From JACDAN01 sp046714355 (lineage in GTDB: Bacteria; Actinomycetota; Thermoleophilia; Gaiellales; Gaiellaceae), in assembly GCA_046714355.1 (NCBI GenBank), contig JBKKAR010000055.1, forward strand, positions 1-38,355: a stretch of 38,355 bases of DNA. The letters run 5' to 3'. The translations under genes were made by a program, and so were the position numbers. Shown here in pieces: positions 8,233 to 15,762 of the stretch. The notes under the pieces are model-generated. The model searched no databases, had not been told where the DNA came from, and saw only the letters and a list, made by a program, of their open reading frames with translations. The stretch's first letter is position 1. Each line of letters begins with the position of its first letter.

Positions 8233-9227
8233 GGCGCTATCTCGACCTGCTCGTCCAGCTTGCCGCGCCGGTGGCGCTCGTCATCGCCGTCGGGATCGGC
8301 TCGACGCTCGTCTCCTCGGCCAACGAGATCTACTTCCTGAACGCTCTCGTCTCCGTCGCGATCGTGGTCGCGATCTACGTCTTCATCGGGAACTCCGGCG
8401 TCCTGTCGTTCGGGCAGACGAGCTTCGTCGCGGTCGGCGCGTTCGTGGCAGGCGTCATGACGATCCCTCTGGAGTCGAAGACCGGAGTCCTTCCGGAACT
8501 GTTCCCGGTGCTTCGCGATCACACGGTCAACAACGTGACGTCACTCCTGCTCGGCGCCGCCGCGGGCGGCATCTTCGCGCTGGTCGTCGGGCTTCCGCTG
8601 ATGCGCCTGTCCGGTCTCGCCGCCGGGATCGCGACCTTCGCCGTGCTGGAGGTAACCCACAACATCCTCCGTGAGTGGACGAAGATCGGGCCCGGCGCGA
8701 CCACGCTCTCGCTTGTCCCGGAGACGACAGACGCCGTGCAGGCGACGATCGGTGCGCTTGCGGTGATCGCCGCCGCCTTCGCCTATCAGCTCAGCCGCTT
8801 CGGCAGACGGCTGCGGGCCTCCCGCGAGGACACAGCCGCTGCCCGGGGAGTCGGCGTCAGCGTGCACCGCGAGCGCCTCTGGGCCTTCACCTTCTCCGGT
8901 GCACTGGCCGGCTTCGCCGGGGCGCTCCTCGTCCATCTGCTGGGATCGATCACGACGGAGCAGGTCTACCTCGAGCTCACCTTCCTGACGCTGGCGATGC
9001 TCGTCGTCGGCGGCTTGACGAGCCTGTGGGGGGCGGTTCTCGGCGCGCTCGTCGTCAGTGCTCTCGACGCCTTCCTGATCGAGGCCGAGCAGGGCGTCGA
9101 CGTCGGCGTCTCGCTCGATCTCCCGCAGGGGACCCGGCTGATCCTTCTCGGAGCGATCATGGCGATCGTGTTGATCGTGCGACCGAGCGGGCTGACCGGC
9201 GGGCGGGAGTTCCGCCTCGTCCGATGA
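8229..9227 (+). CDS. livM: LIV-type ABC transporter permease (LivM-like)
   Basis: 332 residues with about nine membrane segments. FIGNSGVLSFGQTSFVAVGAF is present in parts (GNSGVLSFGQ, FVAVGAF) and is the LivM signature. The EAA-like cytoplasmic loop is visible as SREDTAAARGVGVSVHRERL. GTG 8229 forms a GTGA overlap with the LivH stop; a longer open frame reaching back to 8052 is antisense-like sequence inside LivH and was not used. The stop overlaps the next ATG. It completes a five-gene importer with no missing component. Confidence 0.92.
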   Translation: MRRYLDLLVQLAAPVALVIAVGIGSTLVSSANEIYFLNALVSVAIVVAIYVFIGNSGVLSFGQTSFVAVGAFVAGVMTIPLESKTGVLPELFPVLRDHTVNNVTSLLLGAAAGGIFALVVGLPLMRLSGLAAGIATFAVLEVTHNILREWTKIGPGATTLSLVPETTDAVQATIGALAVIAAAFAYQLSRFGRRLRASREDTAAARGVGVSVHRERLWAFTFSGALAGFAGALLVHLLGSITTEQVYLELTFLTLAMLVVGGLTSLWGAVLGALVVSALDAFLIEAEQGVDVGVSLDLPQGTRLILLGAIMAIVLIVRPSGLTGGREFRLVR

Positions 9228-10144
9228 GGGTCTGCGTGGTCGGATGCGGTGCGGTGGGCGCCCTCTTCGCGGCGAACCTCGCGCAGCTCGATGACGTCGA
9301 GGTCTGGGCGTTCGACGTCTGGAACGAGCACGTGCAGGCGATCAACCACAACGGCCTTCGGCTCAGCGGCGCAGGGGAGGTGGTCGGGCGCCTGCGCGCG
9401 ACGAGCGATCCCGGAGAGGTGCCGGCCTGCGACTTCGGGATCGTCGCGACGAAGAGCATGCACACGGGCGAGGCGGTCGCCGCGGTCGCGCACGCCTTCG
9501 CCGAGGGAAGCGTCTGCTCCGTACAGAACGGCGTCGGCAACGAGGAGGCGATCGCGGAGCACGTGGAGCGGGTGATCCGCGGGACGACCTTTCCGGCCGG
9601 CAAGATCGTCGAACCCGGGCATGTCCAGTGGGACGTCAAAGGCGACACCACGCTGGGCCCGTTCGAGCCGAGCCCTGCGGAGCTGGGCGAGATCGAGCGG
9701 CTCGCGGACGCATGCACTCGGGCGGGGATGCCGACGAAGGCCGTCCCCGACGCCCGCGGCCCTCAGTGGCGCAAGCTGATCTTCAACGCGGCCACAAACC
9801 CGATCGGCGCTCTGACCGGACTCACACACGGGCGTGTGTGCGAGGACCCCGCCTTGCGCACGCTGGTCAGCGCTCTCGTGGACGAAGGCAAGGCGGTTGC
9901 GTCGGCGCAGGGGATCGAGCTCGACGAAGATCCCGAGCAGCTCATCGACTTCGCAGCCAGGCCCGAGGTGGCCTATGACCACAAGGCGAGCATGCTCCAA
10001 GACGTCGAGGCGAGGCGCCAGACCGAGATCGACTTCCTCAACGGGGGAGTTGTCCGCTTCGGCCGGGAGCACGGTGTCCCGACGCCGTTGAACGACGCAG
10101 TGACGGCGCTGATCAAGGGGCTGGAGCGCTCGTGGGACGCGTGA
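9224..10144 (+). CDS. Ketopantoate reductase (ApbA/PanE) family dehydrogenase, copy 2
   Basis: 306 residues. It starts MRVCVVGCGAVGALFAANLA (nucleotide-binding loop), with VQNGVGNEE, QWRKLIFNAATNP (catalytic Lys) and MLQDVEARRQTEID, all retained as in PanE enzymes. It reduces a 2-oxo acid to a 2-hydroxy acid with NAD(P)H. It resembles copy 1 over its full length but has diverged enough that the two probably act on different intermediates or as a heteromer. ATGA overlap with LivM. A second catabolic reductase beside an importer argues against simple pantothenate synthesis (inference). Confidence 0.88.
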   Translation: MRVCVVGCGAVGALFAANLAQLDDVEVWAFDVWNEHVQAINHNGLRLSGAGEVVGRLRATSDPGEVPACDFGIVATKSMHTGEAVAAVAHAFAEGSVCSVQNGVGNEEAIAEHVERVIRGTTFPAGKIVEPGHVQWDVKGDTTLGPFEPSPAELGEIERLADACTRAGMPTKAVPDARGPQWRKLIFNAATNPIGALTGLTHGRVCEDPALRTLVSALVDEGKAVASAQGIELDEDPEQLIDFAARPEVAYDHKASMLQDVEARRQTEIDFLNGGVVRFGREHGVPTPLNDAVTALIKGLERSWDA

Positions 10145-11211
10145 GCCAGGCGGACATCGACCGCCGCTATGCCCGCGTTCGCGAGGCGCTCGCCCGGGAC
10201 GGCCTCGATGCAGCGCTCGTCTGCGGGACCGAGTACTCGGGCTTCGAGGGCCAGGTGACCTATCTGTCGGGTTTCCAGATCGTCCATCGATACGCCTACG
10301 TCGTCCTCCCGCTCGACGGAGACCCGACGATCGTCTTCCCGACGGAGGCCCGCTACGTCGGCGAGCACGGCACCAGCTGGATCGAGGATCAGGTCTTCGC
10401 AGACCACCCCGGCGCCTGGCTGGCCGACCGGCTTCGCGGGCAGCGCGTCGGCGTCTACGGCCTCGACTACGCCATGACCGTACGTGACTTCGCCGCGATG
10501 CGGGATGCGGTCGAGCTCGTCCCCTGGGAGCTCGAATTCGACCACGCCCGCGCGGTCAAGAGCGACGAGGAGCTCGAGTCGGTGCGCGACAGCGTCCGCA
10601 TCAACACCGAGGGCTTCCATGCCTTCCGCGAGGCCTACGCGCCCGGCCGTTCGGCGGCTGAGGTGCTCGCTCCCGCCGAGCGCCTCTTCATCGAGGAGGG
10701 CTGCGGCCGCCTGACCATGAACATGGTCCTCGTCGGTCCCGAGTTTGCGATCGCCCGCAAGGACATCGTCCTCGGCGACTTCTGCATTCCGTCGCTCGAG
10801 ATCGCCGGCCCCGGCGGCCACTGGGTCGAGGTCTCCCGCGCGCTTGGGACGCCGAGCGCCGAGGTGGGGCGCATGTACGAGGCCTACCAGGAGTACTTCG
10901 AGGCGGCGAAGGGCGCGCTCCGGCCCGGCGCCTCGGCTCACGACGTCCATCGAGCCGTTTCGAAGGGCTTCCTCGACCGCGGCTACCACCTCGGGCATGT
11001 CACGGGCCACTCGATCGGGATGACGATGATCGAGTTTCCGAAGATCGGCGAGGGAGTCGAGACCGTGCTCGAGGCCAACATGGTCTTCTCGATGCACCCG
11101 CACGTCATCTCCGAGGACGGGCTGGAGTGCCTCTACATGCAGGACACCTGGCTGGTCACCGAGGAGGGCGGCGAGCCGCTCGCCGCCCTCCCGATGCAGA
11201 TCTTTCGCTAG
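10132..11211 (+). CDS. M24 (creatinase/Xaa-Pro peptidase fold) family protein lacking canonical metal ligands
   Basis: 359 residues: an N-terminal creatinase-type domain (about 1-140) and a C-terminal pita-bread domain (about 150-359). The second contains VTGHSIGMTMIEFP, matching the conserved His loop. Normal M24 metallopeptidases use Asp, Asp, His, Glu, Glu; here the first Asp pair is replaced around SLEIAGPGGHWVEVSR, the first Glu site reads FSMHPHV and the last reads YMQDTWLV. Metal-dependent peptidase action is therefore unlikely. Metal-free relatives such as creatinase hydrolyse C-N bonds of small molecules, and ectoine hydrolase is a related member. GTG 10132 has GGAG upstream; GTG 10141 (GTGA overlap) is the alternative. 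The stop shares CTAG with the convergent gene. Likely the hydrolase of the operon's imported substrate (inference). Confidence 0.82.
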   Translation: MGRVSQADIDRRYARVREALARDGLDAALVCGTEYSGFEGQVTYLSGFQIVHRYAYVVLPLDGDPTIVFPTEARYVGEHGTSWIEDQVFADHPGAWLADRLRGQRVGVYGLDYAMTVRDFAAMRDAVELVPWELEFDHARAVKSDEELESVRDSVRINTEGFHAFREAYAPGRSAAEVLAPAERLFIEEGCGRLTMNMVLVGPEFAIARKDIVLGDFCIPSLEIAGPGGHWVEVSRALGTPSAEVGRMYEAYQEYFEAAKGALRPGASAHDVHRAVSKGFLDRGYHLGHVTGHSIGMTMIEFPKIGEGVETVLEANMVFSMHPHVISEDGLECLYMQDTWLVTEEGGEPLAALPMQIFR

Positions 11212-11690
11212 CTCGACGCCAACAGCTCGGCGAGCACGTCGTAGCTCTCGGCCACGCCGTCCTTCATGGGGGACTCGAGGACAGCGTCGCGAATCTCCTG
11301 CGACTCATAGAGCACCGTCGTCGTGGCCGTGGTCTTGCCGTCCTGCTCGACCAGGACGATCGTGTCCAGCGCCTCACCCTCGTACCAGGCGTCGTCGAAC
11401 TTCTCGGTGGAGACGAGGCGCTCGGGCGCCACGATCTCGCGATAGACGCCGCCCATCCCCATCTCGGCTCCGTCCGGGCCATGCCACACGAAGCGATAGG
11501 CGCCGCCCACCTTCAGTTCGATCTCGCAGACCGCCAGCGACCAGCCGTTTCGGACCCCGAGCCAGCCCTTGAGCAGCTCGGGCTTGGTCCAAGCGTCGAA
11601 GACCGGGTTGCGCGGAGCATCGAAGACGCGGGTCATCGCGATCTCGCGCTCCGAGGGCGTCGTTACTTCCAATGTTCCAGTGGCGTTCAC
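11208..11690 (-). CDS. SRPBCC/AHSA1-family protein
   Basis: 160 residues with the START/Bet v1-like pattern: REIAMTRVFDAPRNPVFDAW, then GWLGVRNGW, VGGAYRFVWHGPDG, YREIVAPERLV, and the C-terminal helix ending in LAELLASS. These proteins form a hydrophobic cavity and often act with an ArsR repressor. The GTG start has an excellent GAGGAGGTAACCA leader. Directly upstream lies what looks like the tail of an ArsR regulator (11691-11805). Its stop overlaps the convergent M24 stop in CTAG. Ligand unknown. Confidence 0.85.
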   Translation of the reverse strand: MNATGTLEVTTPSEREIAMTRVFDAPRNPVFDAWTKPELLKGWLGVRNGWSLAVCEIELKVGGAYRFVWHGPDGAEMGMGGVYREIVAPERLVSTEKFDDAWYEGEALDTIVLVEQDGKTTATTTVLYESQEIRDAVLESPMKDGVAESYDVLAELLASS

Positions 11691-11805
11691 TGGTTACCTC
11701 CTCTTTCGGTTCGTGAGTCCACGTTTTCTGCTTCTGGTCGGTCTTCAGCTCGTCGAGCAGGGTGTCCAGGCGCTGGAAGGACTCCTCCCAGGGGTCGTCC
11801 GTCAA
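11691..11805 (-). pseudogene. Probable C-terminal remnant of an ArsR-family regulator
   Basis: Read from TTG 11805, this segment begins TDDPWEESFQRLDTLLDEL and continues with a polar tail, then runs out of frame into the SRPBCC gene without its own stop. The pattern W-E-E-S-x-x-R-L-D-x-L-L resembles the last helix of ArsR repressors that typically precede AHSA1 genes. No winged-helix DNA-binding part exists: upstream sequence is the end of XdhC, whose TGA overlaps the TTG. I infer a deletion that removed the repressor's N-terminus. A short functional peptide cannot be excluded. Confidence 0.45.
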
Positions 11806-12854
11806 GCCTCAGCGTGGATGCGACCCTTCGCGGTCTTCAGGCGACCGCCGTCGCGGCCCGCGCGGACCGCGAGGATCTCGGCCAGGATCGACAGGGCCGT
11901 CTCAGCCGGGGTCGAGGCGCCGAGGTCGAGGCCCGACGGGCCGGAGATCCGGTCGATCGCTGCCTCGTCGAGCCCTTCCGCCAGCAGACGCTCTCGCCGC
12001 CGCTCCTGGTTCTTCCTCGACCCCAGAGCGCCGACGTAGAACGCATCGCTTCCCAGCGCGCTCTTGAGCGCGGGGATGTCGAACCGGTCTTCGTGGGTCA
12101 GGACAACGATCGATGTTGCGTGGTCGGGCTGAATTCGCTCGAGTGCTTCCTCGGGCCAGTCGACGATCAGCTCGTCGGCGCTCGGGATCCGCTCGGCCGT
12201 CGCAAGCATGGCGCGCGCATCGACCACCGTCGTGCGCCACCCGAGGGCCGTCGCAGAGCGGCACAGATGCTCCGCCGTGTCGACGGCGCCGAAGACGATC
12301 AGGTGCGGTCGTCGCCCGAAGACGTCGCAGAAGACCGTCCTGCCGTCCTCTTCGACGAGGACGCTGCGCCCTCGACGGAGGAGCTCCTCGACGCTCAGCG
12401 GCGGATCGCCGAAACCGTTGCCGAGCACCTCGCCGCCCTCGAAGACCAGCAGCTTCGCGCCGAGCTGGTCGCCTACGACAACCTGGTAGAGCACCGCCGG
12501 CTCCTCCTGCTCCGCGGCCTGGAGGAGGCGCTCGATCAGCTCCGGCGAGTACTCGTCGACGAAGACGTCGATCTCTCCTCCGCAGGGCAGTCCGACGGAG
12601 AGGCCCAGCTCGTCCGAGATGCCGTAGTTCGCGAGCGCGGGGGGCCCGCCCGCCAGCGCCTCTTGCGCGAGGCCGTAGACCTCGTTCTCGACGCAGCCGC
12701 CGGATACCGACCCGGCCAGCTCGCCGCCCTCGGAAACACCCAGCTTCGCTCCGATCGGGCGGGGAGCCGAGCGCCGTGTGGCTACGACTGTCGCCAGCGC
12801 GATCTTCTCGCCGCGGGCAAGCCAGCGGCGGAGGTCGGGCGCGATCTCGAGCAT
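11802..12854 (-). CDS. XdhC/CoxI family molybdoenzyme accessory protein
   Basis: 350 residues. The N-terminal XdhC domain has TVVATRRSAPRPIGAKLGV and GSVSGGCVE. The C-terminal Rossmann domain has LIVFGAVDTAEHL, VLTHEDRFDIPAL, YVGALGSRKN and GASTPAETALSILAEI. XdhC proteins bind and help sulfurate the molybdenum cofactor before insertion into xanthine dehydrogenase/CO dehydrogenase-type enzymes. No molybdoenzyme subunit gene lies in the window, so it is an orphan here. ATG 12854 gives the family N-terminus MLEIAPDLRRW; a longer frame back to 12917 would overlap the divergent sigma factor start. Confidence 0.88.
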   Translation of the reverse strand: MLEIAPDLRRWLARGEKIALATVVATRRSAPRPIGAKLGVSEGGELAGSVSGGCVENEVYGLAQEALAGGPPALANYGISDELGLSVGLPCGGEIDVFVDEYSPELIERLLQAAEQEEPAVLYQVVVGDQLGAKLLVFEGGEVLGNGFGDPPLSVEELLRRGRSVLVEEDGRTVFCDVFGRRPHLIVFGAVDTAEHLCRSATALGWRTTVVDARAMLATAERIPSADELIVDWPEEALERIQPDHATSIVVLTHEDRFDIPALKSALGSDAFYVGALGSRKNQERRRERLLAEGLDEAAIDRISGPSGLDLGASTPAETALSILAEILAVRAGRDGGRLKTAKGRIHAEA

Positions 12855-12900
12855 GCCCCGATCGTATCCCTGTGACCCAGGAGCGGCGCCGGCGCCTACG

Positions 12901-13896
12901 ATGGTCACCATGCACACGGGGCAGACAGCTGCGACGAGCGGGCAACTCGAGCTCCGGCTGGAGCAGCATCGCGCCGAGCTGACCGGCTACTGCTATCGGA
13001 TGCTCGCCTCGCCGTTCGAGGCGGAGGACGCCGTGCAGGAGACCTTCCTGCGAGCGTGGCGGAGCATCGAACGCTTCGAGGGACGGTCAGCGCTGCGCTC
13101 GTGGCTCTACCGCATCGCGACGAACGTCTGCCTCGACCTTCTGAGCGGAAGAGAGCGCCGCGCGCGTCCCATGGACCTCGGGCCCGCTCGTGAGCCGATC
13201 GAGGCAAACCTGAACACGCTTCCGGAGGTGACCTGGATCCAGCCGGCGCCCGACGGGCTCGTCGTGCCGGATGGAGATCCGGCGGAGATGGCCGTCGCCC
13301 GGGAGACGATCCGGCTCGCGTTCGTCGCCGCCCTGCAACACCTGCCGCCACGCCAGCGCGCCGTGCTGATCCTCTGCGAGGTACTCCGCTGGCAGGCGAC
13401 GGAGGTCGCCGAGCTCCTCGAGACCAGCGTCGCCTCGGTAAACAGTGCGCTCCAGCGGGCGCGGGCGACGCTCGCCGCCTCCGATGTGAGCGCCACCGGT
13501 CCCGCCCCGCTTCTGGACGAGGAGCACCGCGCACTTCTCGCTCGCTACGTGACGGCCTTCGAGGACTACGACATGGACGCGCTCACCTCGCTGATCCGGG
13601 AGGACGCGACGCAATCGATGCCGCCGTACGACCTGTGGCTCCGCGGCCGTGACGACATCTTCGGATGGTGGTTCGGACCGGGAGCCGGCTGTCGCGGCTC
13701 GCGCCTGGTGCCGACCGTCGCCGCGAACGGCTCGCCCGCGTACGGGCAGTACAAGCCCGCGGCGGGAGGGGGCTACGAGCCGTGGGCGCTTCAGGTCCTC
13801 GAAGTCTCGGAGGGCCGGCTCGGCGAGTTCACGTTCTTTCTGGACACCGACACGCTGTTCCCGCTCTTCGGTCTGCTGGCCCGGCTCGACTCCTAG
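12901..13896 (+). CDS. ECF-type sigma-70 factor with SnoaL-like C-terminal domain
   Basis: 331 residues. Sigma region 2 lies at about 18-85 (ELTGYCYRMLASPFEAEDAV, FLRAWRSIERFEGRSALRSW). Region 4 lies at about 140-200 (LPPRQRAVLILCEVLRW, then a helix-turn-helix ending in SVASVNSALQRARATL). The tail (about 205-325) has a SnoaL/NTF2-like pattern (LLARYVTAFEDYDMDALTSL, FTFFLDTDTLFP). Such long ECF factors use the tail for regulation instead of a classical anti-sigma. No anti-sigma gene adjoins; the convergent STAS gene shares its CTAG stop region. Start ATG 12901 or 12910; neither has a strong ribosome site. Confidence 0.87.
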   Translation: MVTMHTGQTAATSGQLELRLEQHRAELTGYCYRMLASPFEAEDAVQETFLRAWRSIERFEGRSALRSWLYRIATNVCLDLLSGRERRARPMDLGPAREPIEANLNTLPEVTWIQPAPDGLVVPDGDPAEMAVARETIRLAFVAALQHLPPRQRAVLILCEVLRWQATEVAELLETSVASVNSALQRARATLAASDVSATGPAPLLDEEHRALLARYVTAFEDYDMDALTSLIREDATQSMPPYDLWLRGRDDIFGWWFGPGAGCRGSRLVPTVAANGSPAYGQYKPAAGGGYEPWALQVLEVSEGRLGEFTFFLDTDTLFPLFGLLARLDS

Positions 13897-14189
13897 AGCC
13901 GGTCCGACAGGACTTCCGTCAGCCCCATGAAGGCGACGAGCTCGAGCAGCTCGTCGGACGCCTGGCGCAGCCGGACCTGGCAGCGGTATCGCCGGGCAGC
14001 GAGCTGAAGTCGCGCGAGCGCGTCGACGGTCACCGCATCGGGCTCGACCCCGTGCACGTCGCAGAGGACGACGCCGGCACCGCTCTCGTTCAGCAACGCG
14101 CAGACACGCTGACTGAGCCCGGGCAGGTCGGCGCGGCTGATCGGGCCGCGGATGAAGAAAGCGACCGTGGGCAGGGCAGCAGAGCCCAT
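13893..14189 (-). CDS. STAS-domain protein (anti-sigma-antagonist-like)
   Basis: 98 residues, a single STAS domain: VAFFIRGPISRADLPGL, VVLCDVHGVEPDAVTVDALARL and the C-terminal LELVAFMGLTEVLS. The Ser normally phosphorylated by anti-sigma kinases is not evident (the loop reads EPDAVTVD), so it may work by binding alone or like MlaB-type proteins. It converges on the ECF sigma gene with a 4-base stop overlap and diverges from the DHA2 exporter. Confidence 0.72.
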   Translation of the reverse strand: MGSAALPTVAFFIRGPISRADLPGLSQRVCALLNESGAGVVLCDVHGVEPDAVTVDALARLQLAARRYRCQVRLRQASDELLELVAFMGLTEVLSDRL

Positions 14190-14216
14190 CTGAACAAAGA
14201 CCGTCCGGGCGCGAGA

Positions 14217-14244
14217 AACTCATCGGCGCGGCGACCGATGAGTT
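14217..14244. promoter_or_regulatory. Perfect 10-bp inverted repeat (operator-like) before the DHA2 exporter
   Basis: AACTCATCGG (14217-14226) and CCGATGAGTT (14235-14244) are exact reverse complements with an 8-base spacer. An outer pair, AGACCG (14198-14203) and CGGTCT (14258-14263), frames it symmetrically. It lies in the 114-base space between two divergent genes, 60 bases before the exporter ATG. This is the expected place for a dimeric TetR- or MarR-type repressor site. No matching regulator gene is adjacent. A structured RNA leader is an alternative. Confidence 0.55.
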
Positions 14245-14303
14245 CTGGATCGCGGGGCGGTCTAAGCCTCTGAATCGATGACCGACCCGAAAGGAAGAAT
14301 CCG

Positions 14304-15758
14304 ATGACCATGGATAGCCGCACACGCTGGCTCGCGCTCTACGTCCTCTGTCTGGGCGACCTGATGATCGTCCTCGACGGGACGATCGTGAACGTGGCGC
14401 TGCCGACGATCCGGGAAGACCTCGGGTTCTCCCCGGAATCGCTCGCGTGGGTCGTGAACGGGTACCTCCTCACCTTCGGCGGCTTCCTGCTCCTGGGCGG
14501 CCGGCTGGGCGACCTCTTCGGCCACCGGCGGCTGTTCCTGATCGGAACCACGCTCTTCACTCTGGCGTCGCTGGCCTGCGGCATCTCGAACTCGCAGGAG
14601 ACCCTCGTCGCTGCGCGCGCCGTGCAGGGCCTCGGAGGCGCGATCGTGTCCGCGGTGGCGCTCTCGCTGATCATGACCCTGTTCACCGAGCCGGCCGACC
14701 GGGCGAAGGCGATGGGCGTCTTCGGCTTCGTCCTCTCCGGCGGCGGCACCGCCGGCGTGCTGCTCGGCGGCGTTCTCACGGACCTCCTCGACTGGCACTG
14801 GATCTTCCTCGTCAACCTTCCTGTCGGGATCGCCGTCGTCGCGCTGAGCTTCGCCCTCCTGCCGGCCACCCCCGGGATTGCCACCGGGCGAGTCGATTTC
14901 GCCGGCGCTGTGACGGTGACCGGGTCGCTGATGCTGGCCGTCTACGCGATCGTCAACGGGAACGACGCCGGCTGGACATCCCTCCAGACGCTCGGCCTCC
15001 TCGGTTCGTCGGCGGTGCTGCTCGCGCTGTTCCTCGTCATCGAGTCGCGGATCTCCGCGCCGTTGATGCCGCTGGGGATCTTCCGGAATCGCAACGTCTC
15101 CACCGCCAACGTCATCGGCGTGCTCATGGCCGCCGGGCTGTTCGCCTACTTCTTCCTCAGCGCCCTCTATCTCCAGGGAATCCTCGGCTACAGCCCGATG
15201 GAGGTCGGCCTCGCCTACCTCCCCTCGACCATGCTCTGGGGAGCGTCTTCGCTGCTGCTCTCCGACAGGCTGATCATGCGCTTCGGGATCAACACGCCGC
15301 TGATCGCGGGGCTGGGGCTGATGACACTCGGGCTGATCCTCTTCGCACGGACGCCCGTGGACGGCAACTTCCTCATCGACGTGCTGCCTGCGACGCTCGC
15401 CGTCGGGCTTGGCGCCGGAATCGGGTTCAACCCCATCCTCCTTGCCGCGATGAGCGGCGTCGAACAGGCCGAGGCCGGGCTCGCATCCGGCGTCGTCAAC
15501 ACCGCCTTCATGATGGGCGGCGCGCTCGGGCTCGCAGTCCTCGCCAGCCTCGCGGCTTCACGCACGGACAGCCTGAAGGCGTCAGGTGACGGCCCGCTCG
15601 TCGCGCTCAACGGCGGCTACCACGCGGCTTTTCTCGTCGGCGCAGTCTTCGTGGTCTTGTCGGCTGCCGTCTGCGCTGCGCTCCTCCGCGCGGGCATGAC
15701 GGCGGCCGGGCACGAAGGCGAGGAAGCATTTGGCGTCCCCGCTGCGGAGACCGAGTGA
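14304..15758 (+). CDS. MFS transporter, DHA2 (EmrB/QacA-like) family
   Basis: 484 residues with about 14 membrane segments, the DHA2 layout. LDGTIVNVALPTI (motif D1), GGRLGDLFGHRR (motif A) and SGGGTAGVLLGGVLTD (motif C of antiporters) are in place. It should export drugs or other hydrophobic compounds in exchange for protons across the cytoplasmic membrane. ATG 14304 is preceded by AAAGGAAG. The palindrome 60 bases upstream suggests substrate-responsive repression. It converges on the UbiA gene with a 4-base gap. Substrate unknown. Confidence 0.9.
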   Translation: MTMDSRTRWLALYVLCLGDLMIVLDGTIVNVALPTIREDLGFSPESLAWVVNGYLLTFGGFLLLGGRLGDLFGHRRLFLIGTTLFTLASLACGISNSQETLVAARAVQGLGGAIVSAVALSLIMTLFTEPADRAKAMGVFGFVLSGGGTAGVLLGGVLTDLLDWHWIFLVNLPVGIAVVALSFALLPATPGIATGRVDFAGAVTVTGSLMLAVYAIVNGNDAGWTSLQTLGLLGSSAVLLALFLVIESRISAPLMPLGIFRNRNVSTANVIGVLMAAGLFAYFFLSALYLQGILGYSPMEVGLAYLPSTMLWGASSLLLSDRLIMRFGINTPLIAGLGLMTLGLILFARTPVDGNFLIDVLPATLAVGLGAGIGFNPILLAAMSGVEQAEAGLASGVVNTAFMMGGALGLAVLASLAASRTDSLKASGDGPLVALNGGYHAAFLVGAVFVVLSAAVCAALLRAGMTAAGHEGEEAFGVPAAETE

Positions 15759-15762
15759 TGCG

